From Salisapilia sapeloensis (taxonomy: Eukaryota; Oomycota; Peronosporomycetes; Peronosporales; Salisapiliaceae), in the NCBI GenBank assembly GCA_023334545.1, contig JAADVB010000166.1, positions 1 to 43,089 on the forward strand: 43,089 nt of DNA. Direction: 5' to 3'. Position 1 is the stretch's first letter; each line of letters opens with the position of its first letter. Below the pieces are notes generated by a model. That model did no database searches, was not told where the DNA came from, and saw only the letters and a list, made by a program, of their open reading frames with translations. This document shows, one piece after another, positions 1 to 11,400 of this stretch. Made by a program: the position numbers and the translations under genes.

Positions 1-43
1 CACGCACAGGGTCGGTCAAGAATGCCTCGAAAACGTCGTTCAT
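1..43 (-). CDS. Possible 5' end of a protein running off the window edge
   Basis: On the minus strand an ATG (complement of 41-43) opens a 14-codon frame (MNDVFEAFLTDPVR) that runs to the window edge without a stop. The codons look protein-like and the bases just upstream are not open in this frame. It could be the first exon of a gene lying mostly to the left. Too little is visible to name a family, and a chance open stretch this short is quite possible. Confidence 0.3.
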   Translation of the reverse strand, partial: MNDVFEAFLTDPVR

Positions 44-917
44 CCTGCTCTTCCTCCGATCCGATTGTTCATGTCCGGATCTAGTGACCAGGGTCAAAAT
101 ACCAAAAAACAAGTAGAAATACTAGAGTATCATGCAAATCGTAGATCAAAGCATGCCAGGATACCATTCAGGAGGTAAGTAGATAATGCATCATTAACAC
201 ATTGAAACTTGACCAACCTTGACATCTATCTATCCTGGATATGTAGTTGAGAAGAGTCCAGGTATGAAACATGAATTGTATTTTCTTCCGTTTAATCCTT
301 TTGGCAGCAGGACGGATGGATTCTAGCAGCATTTAACTTCCGCTTTTGACTTTCACGACCTAGTTTAGCAGGAGCTATGCGATAAACCTGTCTATCCTCC
401 ATGTCACTAAGCGCTTTAGAAAATTATATATGGTACTTTCCATAAGAAAATTACTCGGTGCTGCTCAAGTTCTTCCAGTGGTAACCTAGGCCTCCAGTTC
501 CATTGTCAGACTTTGCTTGGATGTATAGTTCCCTTCACTAACAACGGCGATTGCATCCACCAAATCGATCTTCATGGTGAGTACAGGCTTCTTTTGAGAC
601 TTTTGTATGGTTGTGCCAGCAGCATGGTTGACGGACAAGTAACCTTCCGATCTTCAATATGGATGTATTCCAACTATTGATCTTGTACTACGTGTAATAA
701 TGACTCGGAGCGACGACTTTGCAATTGCCATGTAATACTATTGCTTTCGTGAGCTTTTACACAGGCACTAGATAGATAGGAGGTGCGCTTTGTCCTTAAG
801 CTACTCGTGTGCATACAGGTTCCATCGTCGGACCTTTAGCTACATAACTTCGTGTGTGTTCCAGTAACCTTGAATGGCCCAGATTAGACGATTAAAAAGA
901 AATGTATTGCTTTTGCT
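44..917. other. Intergenic stretch, no gene recognised
   Basis: I read both strands and saw no open frame of useful length, no splice-consistent chain of short exons and no RNA gene. The sequence is AT-richer than the flanking genes. It should hold the promoter of the partial gene at the left edge and the 3' flank of the small minus-strand gene that ends at 918. Confidence 0.5.
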
Positions 918-1233
918 TTACTCCCGAGAAAGATTGTTGATTTCATCGCGGAGCGCTTGTAGCGCCTCTCCGATTCCTCGATTTTGTCCGCAGTATGCGC
1001 GCTGTTCGTTGCCCCACGAAATGCGTCGGTGCTTTTGTTTATGACTCAGAAGAGGTGACACCATTTTGCCAGCAACCGCCGCTTAGGCTCTTGACGTCGC
1101 AATTCTTCCTGGCACATTTAGTTGACTCGAATACTCGTTTAATAATTTGGAGCTCCAAATCGCCCGCGTCAGTCGAAGACGCATCTTCGCGCCCGCCGAA
1201 CATTTTAGAGGAAATCGAAGTTTCCATAGACAT
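918..1233 (-). CDS. Small hypothetical protein, two exons
   Basis: The proposed model joins complement(1060..1233) to complement(918..1001), removing a 58-nt intron. The product is 85 residues. The first exon has a Cys-bearing stretch near its end (KCARKNCDVK). The second ends in a helical, Leu/Asp/Glu-rich tail (GEALQALRDEINNLSRE) that looks like real coding sequence. The weak points are a GTCACC donor, which is unusual here, and an 82-codon open frame on the opposite strand over the same bases (995-1243). No family was recognised. Confidence 0.35.
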
Positions 1234-1512
1234 TAGAATTTAAACACAATAAAATAATATTATCATTGCCTTGTCTTGAGCTTGTTTGTTCATAGAGCAA
1301 ATTCCGAAATGCAAAGGCTTTTAACTCGATGTTTGGTTGTTAGACTTTTACTTTCTGATCTCTAATTGCTTTAGAGAACATTGTCAGGTATCAATCACGC
1401 AACGATACCTTTAACTAGTGACTCGCTAGAAACTAACGGGTACGGATCAATAGCTGAAAAAAGATAAGCATAAACTCTACGAAGTGTCGGTCATACTGGA
1501 GCAATGGAAGGG

Positions 1513-1545
1513 ACCTAGTATCTAGTTTTAAACTAGATACTAGGT
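1513..1545. repeat. Perfect 33-nt palindrome
   Basis: Two 16-nt arms (ACCTAGTATCTAGTTT and its exact complement) flank a single central T at 1529. The stretch is AT-rich and lies in a gene-poor gap between the small hypothetical gene and the vezatin-like gene. It could form a cruciform in DNA or a loopless hairpin in RNA. No matching terminal repeat or target-site duplication was seen close by, so I do not call it a transposon end. Confidence 0.8.
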
Positions 1546-1802
1546 AAAGAAGTCTTCCCGCGGATTGCATAGAACTGGATATGGTTGAAGTGGAGAGCGG
1601 CGAGTTTTAACGCATTGTCCTCTCGAACAGAATGCTGCTGGACCACATGTATAAGACGTATGAAAAGGGTTACAAGAAGTGGACAAGAAATGGGTCGAAA
1701 ATGATGCAGAGATCAAAGTAGAGCAGACACAACATGATTAGCATGTTTAGACAAATAGATGCCAAGCTTCTGCTCTACTCTTTCGAAGCATTCATGTTGG
1801 TC

Positions 1803-1983
1803 TTACTTGAGAAATAGCTGAAGAGATTGTGAATTTTCTTGCATCCAGCCTTGCATATTGGTAGCTGGAATGTCGATCATGTCATATCGTAACTCTTCTT
1901 TGCTCCAGACTGTGCCGATGTCTTCTGCAAACACTACTCGATACTTTCTAACCCATTGCCTCGATCGCTTGCTAGTACTTGGC
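1803..1983 (-). other. Orphan coding-like exon (60 codons)
   Basis: The minus strand reads 60 codons ending in TAA (complement of 1803-1805). They follow a pyrimidine-rich stretch and a CGTAG that would make a good splice acceptor. The reading is protein-like, with a basic start (TSKRSRQWVRKYR) followed by VVFAEDIGTVWSKEELRYDM and a polar tail. No ATG-bearing upstream exon fits, because the vezatin-like gene upstream has its own stop at 2089. It may be an alternative last exon of that gene, a remnant of a lost gene, or chance. Confidence 0.3.
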
Positions 1984-2088
1984 CTACGGGAAGACAGAGT
2001 TTTATGTAGAAATTAATACAATAAATACATTTATTGCATGATATCTTTTCGATTTAGACTAGTGTGGAGACGGAGAAACGATTATTGA

Positions 2089-4126
2089 TTAAGCTTCAAA
2101 CATATCTCCTTCACTGCAACTTGTACGCATGCGGTCTGTATGCGATCGAAGAATAGTAGCAAGATCCATACCAGGAAACGCTTGCACTGGTTCACTCGTA
2201 TCCGCAGACTTCTCTTCTCTTGGTAGTATGTCATCATCCATGGACTTTACAACTTCTTTCCGACTTGTTTGGACTTGACGCATCTGCAATACATCCTACC
2301 GCATTCAGTTAGGACGATTTCCACACATATAGTGGTTGTAAATATTTATACCTGCAGCTCATCCATAAAGCGAGGCCCTGCAGTTCGTTCGTTCGTAGCA
2401 TCAACTAGTTGCTTTAAATCGAAACCGTCATCTCCAACACCCGTCGCAGTGAAAACGTACGTTGCGTCATCCTCTTCACCTTCAGGTTGAGCAACCTCTT
2501 CGTTTCTTCCATTTACCGTAGTTTTCTCTTCGACAGCATTTTCACTCGGCTTCATAACTCCCAGGTTACTGGTGCTATCACCCGTCGATAAACCTCGGAT
2601 TGTTCTGTCCAATTTCATCCAACTTGACTGCAGCTCTTGCACACTCTTTTCAACAAGTCCACGCTTCGCTTCCACCTTCGGCTTGCTCTTAGATGTCTGG
2701 TTAATGGCGAATAACAAAGAGGATAATGTATCGTTTGCCGTTTGTAAATCTGTCAACGCGTCGTCGAGTTCATTGTCATTGCTTTCACGTGTTTGTGTAG
2801 CTTGATGTGGTTCAGATCGCTTGCTCCGACTACAACGATCAAGGTATCGACCCAAAGGCCTGTCTACTTTTGCCAGAAGATCACAAACGCGATCGCTTTT
2901 CCATTTTGCCTTATGAAAGTTGGAAAAGAATGATGTCCATGTCGCCGTCTCCAAGTGAATGGACAGAATGCGTTTTACGTCCGACTGAAGCACTTCCACA
3001 ATATACTCCATTGTGTAGTTATGACGTTTACAAAGGGAAGATAGGAGCAAGGAAGGTAACATGCTTCGATCGTTGCTTTGCTTAATACGTACCTCCGACT
3101 CCTTATTATTGGTCAAGGCGTAAAGTGCATTGGACGTGTTTTCATTCACTTGATGGAGATATTTGCGAAGTGGGAGACATTCTAAATGAGTCGAAGATGT
3201 TTCCAAACGTAGGATTGGAGGTAAGTGTAACCCAACTTTATATCCTCTCGATGCAATCTCTGCGCTTTTAATCATTCGAATAGATTCGTTGAAATGCTCC
3301 TATATGCTGCTGAGAGACCCAGTTTATATGAAAGTTTATGCTTGTTCTTAAATACCTCAAAGGAGCGCTGTGAAGCTTCGACGGTGTGGATGGAAGTGAC
3401 GAGATGACGTGCAAGATAAATCGAATACTGCCGAGCTGCTTGCCAGACCTAAGTAGAATGCGTTACAGCAGAAAGGAAGGATTGAATGGATCAACGCACT
3501 AGTTCAACCAACGCGAGCAACAGAGTGGGCGTTAACACCAGTATCAAGATAACTGTGGATGCAGAAGGTGATGCAATCGTTTCACTCGTACTTGCTGCTG
3601 CTAGGACAACTACTAGTAAAGCCATCGTCCAGGTCATGCTTGCTGCGGGATAGAATAGCGTCCACACAATGGACTTAGATTGGACAAAGTCGTCTGGGTT
3701 TGCCCATAATAATGACTCGTCATCTCGGAGGACTGGACTACGAACAGATACGTTTCTAGTAACCGAGATTAGAATAAAGTAGCATGAGTCTTACCTCCAT
3801 GCATCTGACAATAAGTATTCTAGCGTCTGGACTACATCCTCATTAAGTGACTGAATGAGTCGTATGCGGAACCTTTGCCACTTGACTGTCCACTTATCGA
3901 TAGCGTCCGATGCGCTTTCGATTGCCGTGGGCTGTAGCGGATGCGATACACAAGATGAGCGCACACAAGTCGCATTTTCGTCCAATTCTATGAGTTTAGC
4001 TAGTATTTAAAGCACACAGACGATGCCATCGCAACACATACCCTGGAGATACTGCCCTAACTGTGAATCGCTCGATACAATCGGCTGCAGCATGTCGAAG
4101 CGGTCGTTAGTGTCCGATTGGTACAT
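2089..4126 (-). CDS. Vezatin-like two-pass membrane protein
   Basis: Vezatin-family proteins are membrane proteins that bind myosin tails, in animals at cell junctions. The proposed exons are complement of 4042-4126, 3795-3999, 3500-3737, 3356-3448, 2352-3296 and 2089-2283. All five introns close in frame, giving 586 residues. Residues about 118-172 form two hydrophobic helices separated by a short polar turn. Directly after them comes a helical region with the family-like stretch IRMIKSAEIASRGYKVG, and later FMDELQ at the end of exon 5. The C-terminus is acidic and polar. The start is the first ATG in the exon-1 frame. An ATG at 4226 opens a tempting frame but runs into a stop. The neighbour at 4436 is divergent. 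The assignment rests on topology plus those motifs. Confidence 0.65.
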
Positions 4127-4435
4127 TTCGGGTACGGCCCATTCACCAATCAAGCTCCATCATTCGCTCATTCAGTGCAACGTTTTTATTCAACAAATCA
4201 TAAGCTATACTCTTGAATTGTTTCATTCTTAAATCAGTGGCAGTATTGTCGTACATTCATGCAACCATCCGAACATCGATCGACTCGATTGACCAGTATC
4301 GAGCCTCTACTACCGCCCTCTAGGTGCATTTCCACTAGCAACTTGACTCCATTCATCTCGCTAACCGATCTGTATCACCTACACACTTCCTATGTCCAAA
4401 ATGAAAACTCCAGACTCCTACATAACGTTAAAAGA

Positions 4436-5566
4436 ATGGCGACGGAGCCTGGGCGACCAGTTTCAATCGATGCGGAGCAAGACGAGTGGGAAAGAGCTGA
4501 TGTACAACTACCAGCCAGTAGCAATGGTAATGTCGACCAAGCTGCGCGTATACTGAACCGCTTGGAGCTGAACACGACACCCATGCGACCTCCTCCAGCA
4601 CAAGACGGCGGATTCTACGACCCCGAAAGCTTCCATCGCGGCCCAGCATCGTCGTCCATGGACTCTGTGCTGCTTACAAGTCTCGAAAACCCTCGTGACC
4701 GGATGACTGTACTTAAATTCGAGGACCAGATCGTCCGATTCATCCAAAACCAAAGGTACTTCCTCTATTGAATCTCCTCTCTTCCTCTTCCTGACGCTTG
4801 CTAGCACGATGCAACTTTTGTTTCCTCCACTATCATCCTACCACCGTCTTCTCGTCCATCGACTAGCGGAGCGATGTCATCTGGACCATCACACTGCGGA
4901 TGCCAATCCCTATGCAGTACACTTATCCATTACCTCCACCTCGCTTGGTCTTACATGTCTTCGTAGAGTTATGACACGACGAGTCGGAACGTCACGCTGT
5001 ACAGGACACCAGACACGTCCATTCCGTCAACCTTACTCATCCACTTGTCGACACCATCGACGCCATCCTCTACACCGTCGTCAGCTCCGAAAATCATGAT
5101 GCGAAAGCGACCGACGGGGAAACAAAAGAAAGAAAAAGTGAACCAGAAGAAAGATGATTCCAAGACCAATCGGACGATACAGGATCGAGAGAAAGCGTAT
5201 GCTGAAGCACGCGCTCGGATCTTTGGAGACGATGTGCCAGACGCATCGAAGCAGGCGGAAGGACATTCGGAAGAGTGGAAACAAAGTCGAGCGCTGTATC
5301 GGAATCGGGAGGAAGAGATGAACGACCCGGACTTTACGCGTCGAGACGATCTCTATCGTCGACAACCGATGCTACCACCTCAGGTCCAGTACCCACCTCG
5401 ATACCCCGACTCGGACACGTACGCTACAAATGCGATACCTCCTCCAGACTGGATACATCGGGACTTGACACCCCAGGCACGATCTCGGATGGATGATCGG
5501 GAGCGACAAACGACTAGTCCGAATGTCGGGACATATGATGATGCATTTCCTCCTCTAGGCAAGTAA
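4436..5566 (+). CDS. R3H and SUZ domain RNA-binding protein
   Basis: Proteins with an R3H domain followed by a SUZ domain bind single-stranded nucleic acid and are linked to mRNA control. Exons are 4436-4755, 4805-4916 and 4967-5566, with two introns of about 50 nt (donors GTACTT and GTACAC). The R3H domain is split over the exons: it begins at LENPRDRMTVLKFEDQIV, continues with SYHRLLVHRLAERCHLDHH and ends at NVTLYRTPDTSIPSTLL. The SUZ-like motif follows a basic stretch (KTNRTIQDREKAYAEARARI, then FG). The C-terminus is Pro/Tyr/Arg-rich. The frame is open upstream to an ATG at 4259, but those 59 codons look like 5' UTR, so I chose the ATG at 4436. The product is 343 residues. Confidence 0.85.
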
Positions 5567-5677
5567 AACAAGAACATGGATTTTGATCCGAAAGAACAAT
5601 AAATAGGGTTCCTTTCGTCAGCTTTTAATTTCCTATACATGACGTCAGTCATCCACTCTTGAAAGAGAAAGAGTAGT

Positions 5678-6885
5678 TCAAGTACTCTTTCGCTTCAATC
5701 CTTTCCGTCGTCGATCTTCCATCTCCTGACGTTGACACATATCCAAGTACTGTCCTTCGACCGTATCAGCATCCGTTATCCTTCCCTCCCTATCGACAGC
5801 ATGTAAGACGAAGATAAGGTCAAGAGAATACGCAACTACCTTTGGAGACGAGACTGCAAGGTTCGTTTGTGCGCGTTCGTACTCTCCACTTGACGTCTGT
5901 AAGATTCCTGTATCTCTTGTATCTCGAACAACAGTTCGTCTAGTGGAAAGTGGTGTATCGTGTATCGCCCCGACGTCTCTTCTTTCGTCGGGCCCGACTC
6001 TTTCCAATGCGTGGAGATGCATTTATCATGCAACAGCGTACGCATCTCGTCCTCGTCTATCGAAAGCGTCTCTTTCGTCGGCTTGAGAGGTGCAGAAGAG
6101 TTATCCTTTGTCTTTATAAGACTAGAGGACGATAGATTCGTGTCTATTTTATATTTGAATCGGTGGATTGACAAGTGGACAAGAGGCAAGGTACCTTCCA
6201 ATTGAAGACGAGGGTCGTTGGAGCATACTGGATAAAAGTACGAATAAACGTACAGATAATTCCACAAGCCTCTCGTAGTAGGCGGTGTTTCTAGTACGAT
6301 ACGAATAAAATGCATCCAAGAGGAGAGTAACAAGAGACTGCAGTACCGACAGACAAGTCGTTTGACACCATTTGTGCGACTTCTTCATCTTTTAACGGGT
6401 TCTCCCGTAGTTTCATTGCTCTCGATGTTGCAGATTCACCTGTCTCATTGCTCGTTTCCAACGATACGTTCTTATTGACAATAGTCGGGTCGTGCATCAA
6501 TTCCTTTTCAATGCTCGAAGTTGATACGGTCTCTAACGTGGCTTTAGGGAAGACGGTGGAAGCATTGCCATCGAGGTAGTCGCTCACGGCAACCAGTCGA
6601 CTTTCCAAGTCGGCCAATTGCGCTTCCACCTCTTGCTCGCCTTGCTAATAATGCACTTCGATGGTGAAAATGGAAATAAAGTGGTACGCAAATGGACCTT
6701 TGTACCTGCAATTCGTCGATTAAATGGGTGACGGAAGTTTTCTGATTGGGATCGAGTCCGCCAGGGGTCTCACACACACGGCTCACTTCATTAAAGTACT
6801 GGCATTGGACCCATGGAAGCCGCAATCGACGCTCCATCATTTCCCGCTTGTCTTGCATGGTTTTATCCTGCGATGTACGTAGCAT
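5678..6885 (-). CDS. Hypothetical coiled protein, five exons
   Basis: No family was recognised. The model is complement of 6706-6885, 6347-6644, 6195-6290, 5840-6143 and 5678-5789. It is in frame throughout and gives 329 residues. The N-terminal third is charged and helical (REMMERRLRLPWVQ, then VEAQLADLESRLVAVSDYL). The middle is Ser/Thr/Glu-rich, followed by an aromatic patch (WNYLYVYSYFYPVC). The last third is helical and ends in a very basic tail (RRRKGLKRKST). The intron 6144-6194 is 51 nt, a multiple of three without stop codons, so retention would add 17 residues. The gene is tail-to-tail with the R3H gene and head-to-head with the HTH gene at 7049. Confidence 0.6.
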
Positions 6886-7048
6886 CGTAACAGCTACACT
6901 TCAGTTAAATCATTTCTATCCCAATTGCTATCGTTCCCGCCACCTTATTCAAATTTGATTCGCTTTCCGCAAATTCACGGCTTCTTATTGGCGAATAGAC
7001 CTTGGCCACGAACTACCGTTCAGAATCACTTTCGACAGACAGAAGAGA

Positions 7049-8410
7049 ATGCCAAGAGGGAAAGCTGATCGAACGCTCACGGTCGGCAAGAAGCTCGAGA
7101 TACTCGATGAAGCTGAACGGACGGGACAGTTGGCTGTAACTGCCAATAAATACAACGTGAAACCAGGCCAATTGCGAGATTGGAAGCGAAACGAGCAAAA
7201 ATTACGCGCAACCGACCCATCTCGACTCGTCTGTGCGAGCAACGTCCAGCGTGGTCACTTGGTATTTAATGAATCATACGCACAATATTGGGTCGGGTAC
7301 AACAAATTTTGCTCGAAAAACCTTGAAACGGAATCACTTGAACATCAGCTCCAGTTACTATGGAAAGACTGTTGTCGCGATGGCATTCGTACGATAAACG
7401 CTTTGTTCCTCCAAAGGCCAATTGTACTCATCATGTAATCTAGAATGGGGTAATTATCCCACCGAAATCGATCCTACAGCCAAGCATGAGCTTGAGTTTC
7501 CAGACCACAGTACGTACAAGTACCGTATCGGATAACTCGTAAGAAATAATAATTATATGACTACTAGCGTCCATGATCGTCCCGGACGACGTCACGGAAG
7601 AATTAAAAAAGGATCTTACGAACATGCGGGAGGAGCTCGCCCAATTCTTTGACCAACAACCGTTCCCGACAAAGTACTTGTACTATGTCACTCGTCTCGA
7701 CTATGTGAAACCCAATCCAGACGAAGATGAAGAAGAGGAGGAAGGAGAGCGAGAGGTGTCAATTAACGACATCCTCTCCTTCTACGTCGCTGTCTGCTTC
7801 AATGGTTCTGTCATGGCGCCCATGGCCATTTTCCCACCGGTCGAGCCGGAGCATTGGGAGCGAAAGAAAACCATCAAGCTCCGTCATGCCCATTCGATGC
7901 ATCGGGAGAAATTCAATGACCCCAACGAAGCGCTCCAGTTTTTCTCGACGGTACGAACCTTTGGTATAGTAGAATCTAGTCGTGTCGTAACCCTTGTACT
8001 TGTAGACATGGAAAAAATATTACGATGAAGAAGCTCGATACAGTGATAAATTCGCTTTCCTACTGGACAAGAGCGTGCCTGAATTCTCTTCAGATGAATT
8101 TGTACATGGTGTAAGTCAGTTGGACGGGTATGACAAGTACTGGAAAACATTCACGACGTTGCAACAACCATTGAAAATGGCCCATTTCGAAGATATCATG
8201 AACGACTTTGTCACGGGCGAATGGAACACCGTGTTAGGTATGAAAAAGTCGGCGCAGCCGAATGATTATCGCAAGTGCGTTGCCTTTTGGTTCTTTACTG
8301 TATGGGAAATGTTTGCCGGTGAAAACGCTCGGATCGCGCTTAGGAATTGCAACATGTATCTCGAGCCGAAAGATCAATGGCGAAACACTGTCATGGGCCA
8401 AGATCTGTAG
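7049..8410 (+). CDS. Psq/CENP-B-type HTH protein, possible domesticated transposase
   Basis: The N-terminus (residues about 8-50: LTVGKKLEILDEAERTGQLA followed by a second helix ending QLRDWKRNEQKL) fits the psq/CENP-B N-terminal helix-turn-helix, which binds DNA in pogo-like transposases and host factors derived from them. The model is 7049-7296, 7349-7388, 7444-7513, 7568-7950 and 8006-8410. All four introns are 52-55 nt with GTAC donors, and the product is 381 residues. The middle has an acidic run (DEDEEEEEGE), then a hydrophobic strand region (SFYVAVCFNGSVMAPMAIF) that resembles the core of a DDE domain. I could not place a full DDE catalytic triad. The boundaries of exons 2 and 3 are the weakest part. 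Confidence 0.55.
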
Positions 8411-8443
8411 CACAGATCAAAGCATAAACAAGTTAAAAAGTGA

Positions 8444-11400
8444 TCATTCTGCTTCCTCCTCTTCCTCTTCTTCTTCTTCTACGTCTTCTTCACTCTCCTC
8501 TTCGCTTTCGTCACCTTCATCACCCGAGTCGAGAGGAGGAAAGTAGGCACTAGCCATCGTAGTGAGTAGCTGAGAAGCTCGTTGACTATCAGCGTCACGG
8601 GTGCGGAGCTTATTCGCAGCAACAAAGTCGAAATCACCAAGAGATAGTTTGCCAAACAATTCATCGACCTTTGTATCGAGCTTGGATAGCTCATCGGCAT
8701 TTGATCCGGCAGAGTCGATGGCAACGACTAACTTTTGACCTAGATACAGCTTACTTATGTCGTTAATGCCGTTCCATTCCATCAATTGCTTTGTACTTGT
8801 GCGATAGCGCATGGATAATGATTTCAGTGTTTCTCCTGGACCGAGGAGATGATACTTCTTTTTGTCTGATCCTAACGATGTTTGTATCTGCCAATACCAA
8901 AGACGAAGACACCCGTCAGACATCGCTGTAAAAATCCGTTGGTGATCGAGTTGTACATCGATGACGCTAGGGACATTGGAGTCTCCGATAGAAAGCGTTT
9001 GAAGTAGTTGACCGGTGGCAAAGTCCGTGACGCAAAGACTGCCATTGACACCTCCGCTGACGATGCAAGTTGCATCGAATTGGAGACACGTGATGGCACA
9101 TGTGTGACTTGGACACGCTCGAAGAAATTTGTGATGCATCTCAAGGTTCCAGATACACAGAACACCAGCACTATCTCCACTAACAATTTCACTACCAGCT
9201 TGTCGAATGCAAGTAATTGCGTCTCTGTGTGCCATTTCCAATCGATCATCTGCCTTATTCCTGTATTGAAGGCTGTGAATTGCTTTCCCACTACGTCGAC
9301 GATTCTTACCAACGGCGTCGGCAATACTCCATACCTTGACGCAGTGATCTGCACCTCCAGTGGTAATGGAATTCATGATGCTGTTCACAATGATAGATAG
9401 CACCGAACCTTCATGTGCCGAGATAAGTCTTGACAATAACCTGCAGCTGATCGCATCATAAATAAATACATCCTGATCTGAGCATCCGCATGCAAACCAG
9501 TTATCATCTGCAGCAATGCATACGACCGTAGCGTCAAAGTCATCAAGTAACTTTACCAGTTTGAGAAATGAGCCACCAATCACTCCATCCATAATGTCCC
9601 ATACACCTACTTTTGGCTCGACAGATCCAGAGTAAATTCGGTTACCGTAGCAACAAAGACTTGTAATCTCTTTTGCATGACCTACACGCGGCCCGAGCGG
9701 CTGTGGGCGATGGTCTCCAAGTCCTTGGGAAAGGCACGCACCGGTAAGTAGATCATAGAGGTATACAGTTGACCCAGCGGACATTGCACAGATAGAACTT
9801 CCATGACTGGCCATACCGACGACATTTCGCAAAGCTTGATTTATGTAATTGAATTGGAAGCAACGCAACGATTCTTTTGCTCGCATCCGCTTCATTAACG
9901 TACCAGTCTCTACCTTTAATTCCATTTCATATTCCTCGATGCTGTCCTGATGGTTTCTGATGCGCACTCGAGCATTCACAATGTCCCTTTCAATCATCTC
10001 ACCACCGACTTTGACACTTCCCATCAGCTTTCCAAGTTTCTTCTTGAAATCCTGCACTTCGTATCGAACAGTAGACCCATTTATAATGGTCGAATCAACT
10101 TGCGCCGAGTCCGATGCTAGCGCTCGTTTTAAATCTGCTTCACCTTGTTTTAAGACCAATTCCTTTTCCTTTCGAAGTTTACTCAGGCTTTCAATACGCA
10201 TCTGTTCCTCCCGAATGTGAAATTGGAGTTTAATTCGTTCTTGTCGAAGTTTCGGGACGGCCGGACCAACCCGTTCGAGTCGAATTTCCAATGCCGGCAC
10301 TGCTCCTGCCCCGACCAGTTGCTTTTGCAAGCGTGCCAAATGTTCATTCGCGTCGGCCAACTTTAGCTGAATAGCATGCTCAAGGTTGTCTGCAAAGACT
10401 TTACTCCTAGCTTCCATATCGGCCTCCTCCAAGGCATTGTAAACATCCGCCATTCCTCGATGGGTTGCTACTTGGCCTGGAACGCTGTCGCAGGCTTCAA
10501 ATTGCGCCATTGCTTTTTCATATTTCTCGAGTGATTTCTTGTACGAGTTTTGAGCGAAGTAGACACGCCCTTGGTGATACAATGCCCAGCCAATATCTTC
10601 CTCATCAGCTTCTTGGGATGCGTTCTCAGCTCGATTAAACATGATAAACGCCTGATCGAGTTGCTTCTGACTGTAAAATGCTTTGCCAGCGTTTAACAGT
10701 ACTTGGACGTATACTTTCGTGTCCATCTCAGCCAGGCAAGTATCATCCGATAAAAGGTATCGATATTTCATGAGTGCGTTCGTCACATCTCCTACTTCGA
10801 ATCGTGCATCTGCTTCTCGAATGAGACGTTGGAAAGGTTGCTCATAGATACTAGAACCCGTCGTTTGTTTCCTCGTTCCGTCGCTTGTGTAGACCAGTGC
10901 TTGCATATTTGACGCTGTCGTTTGTATTTCCTGTAAGACATCATGCACTTGGTAGATCATGTCTGTGCGTTCATGTACTATCTGAGCCAACTTATGTGTA
11001 CCAATTCCACCTCCCTTTGGATCTAGCTGTTTGCTAAATGCCTTCCAGCGCTGGAAACCTGTGTGAAGATATCGATTCACGTAACGTTTCAAGGCTGGTG
11101 TGACTTTTGCACGAATGTATTTCCTCCGATCACGATGCTCTACCCAAGCTTGGAAGGCTCGAAAGACGGATGCAAGTCGTATACGTTGTATGAACGATGC
11201 GATGCCCAAAGTGTCAATAGGAGGTGGATGCGGGTCCTTTTCAAACTTGGCTAGTGCCTCTTCACGTTCTTGCAACTGAACAAGAAGCTTCTCTTGACGC
11301 TTCTTGTCCCCGATAAGAAGGTTTTGCACCGTCACAATCTCTGCTTTTGCATCCACAATATACAGTCTTTCAATCTCAATCTCATCAATTAAGGCGTCAA

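Noticed and set aside
4124-4226. Vezatin-like gene starting at the ATG at 4226
   Set aside because: That frame hits a stop after 27 codons, and no splice pair links it in frame to the next exon.
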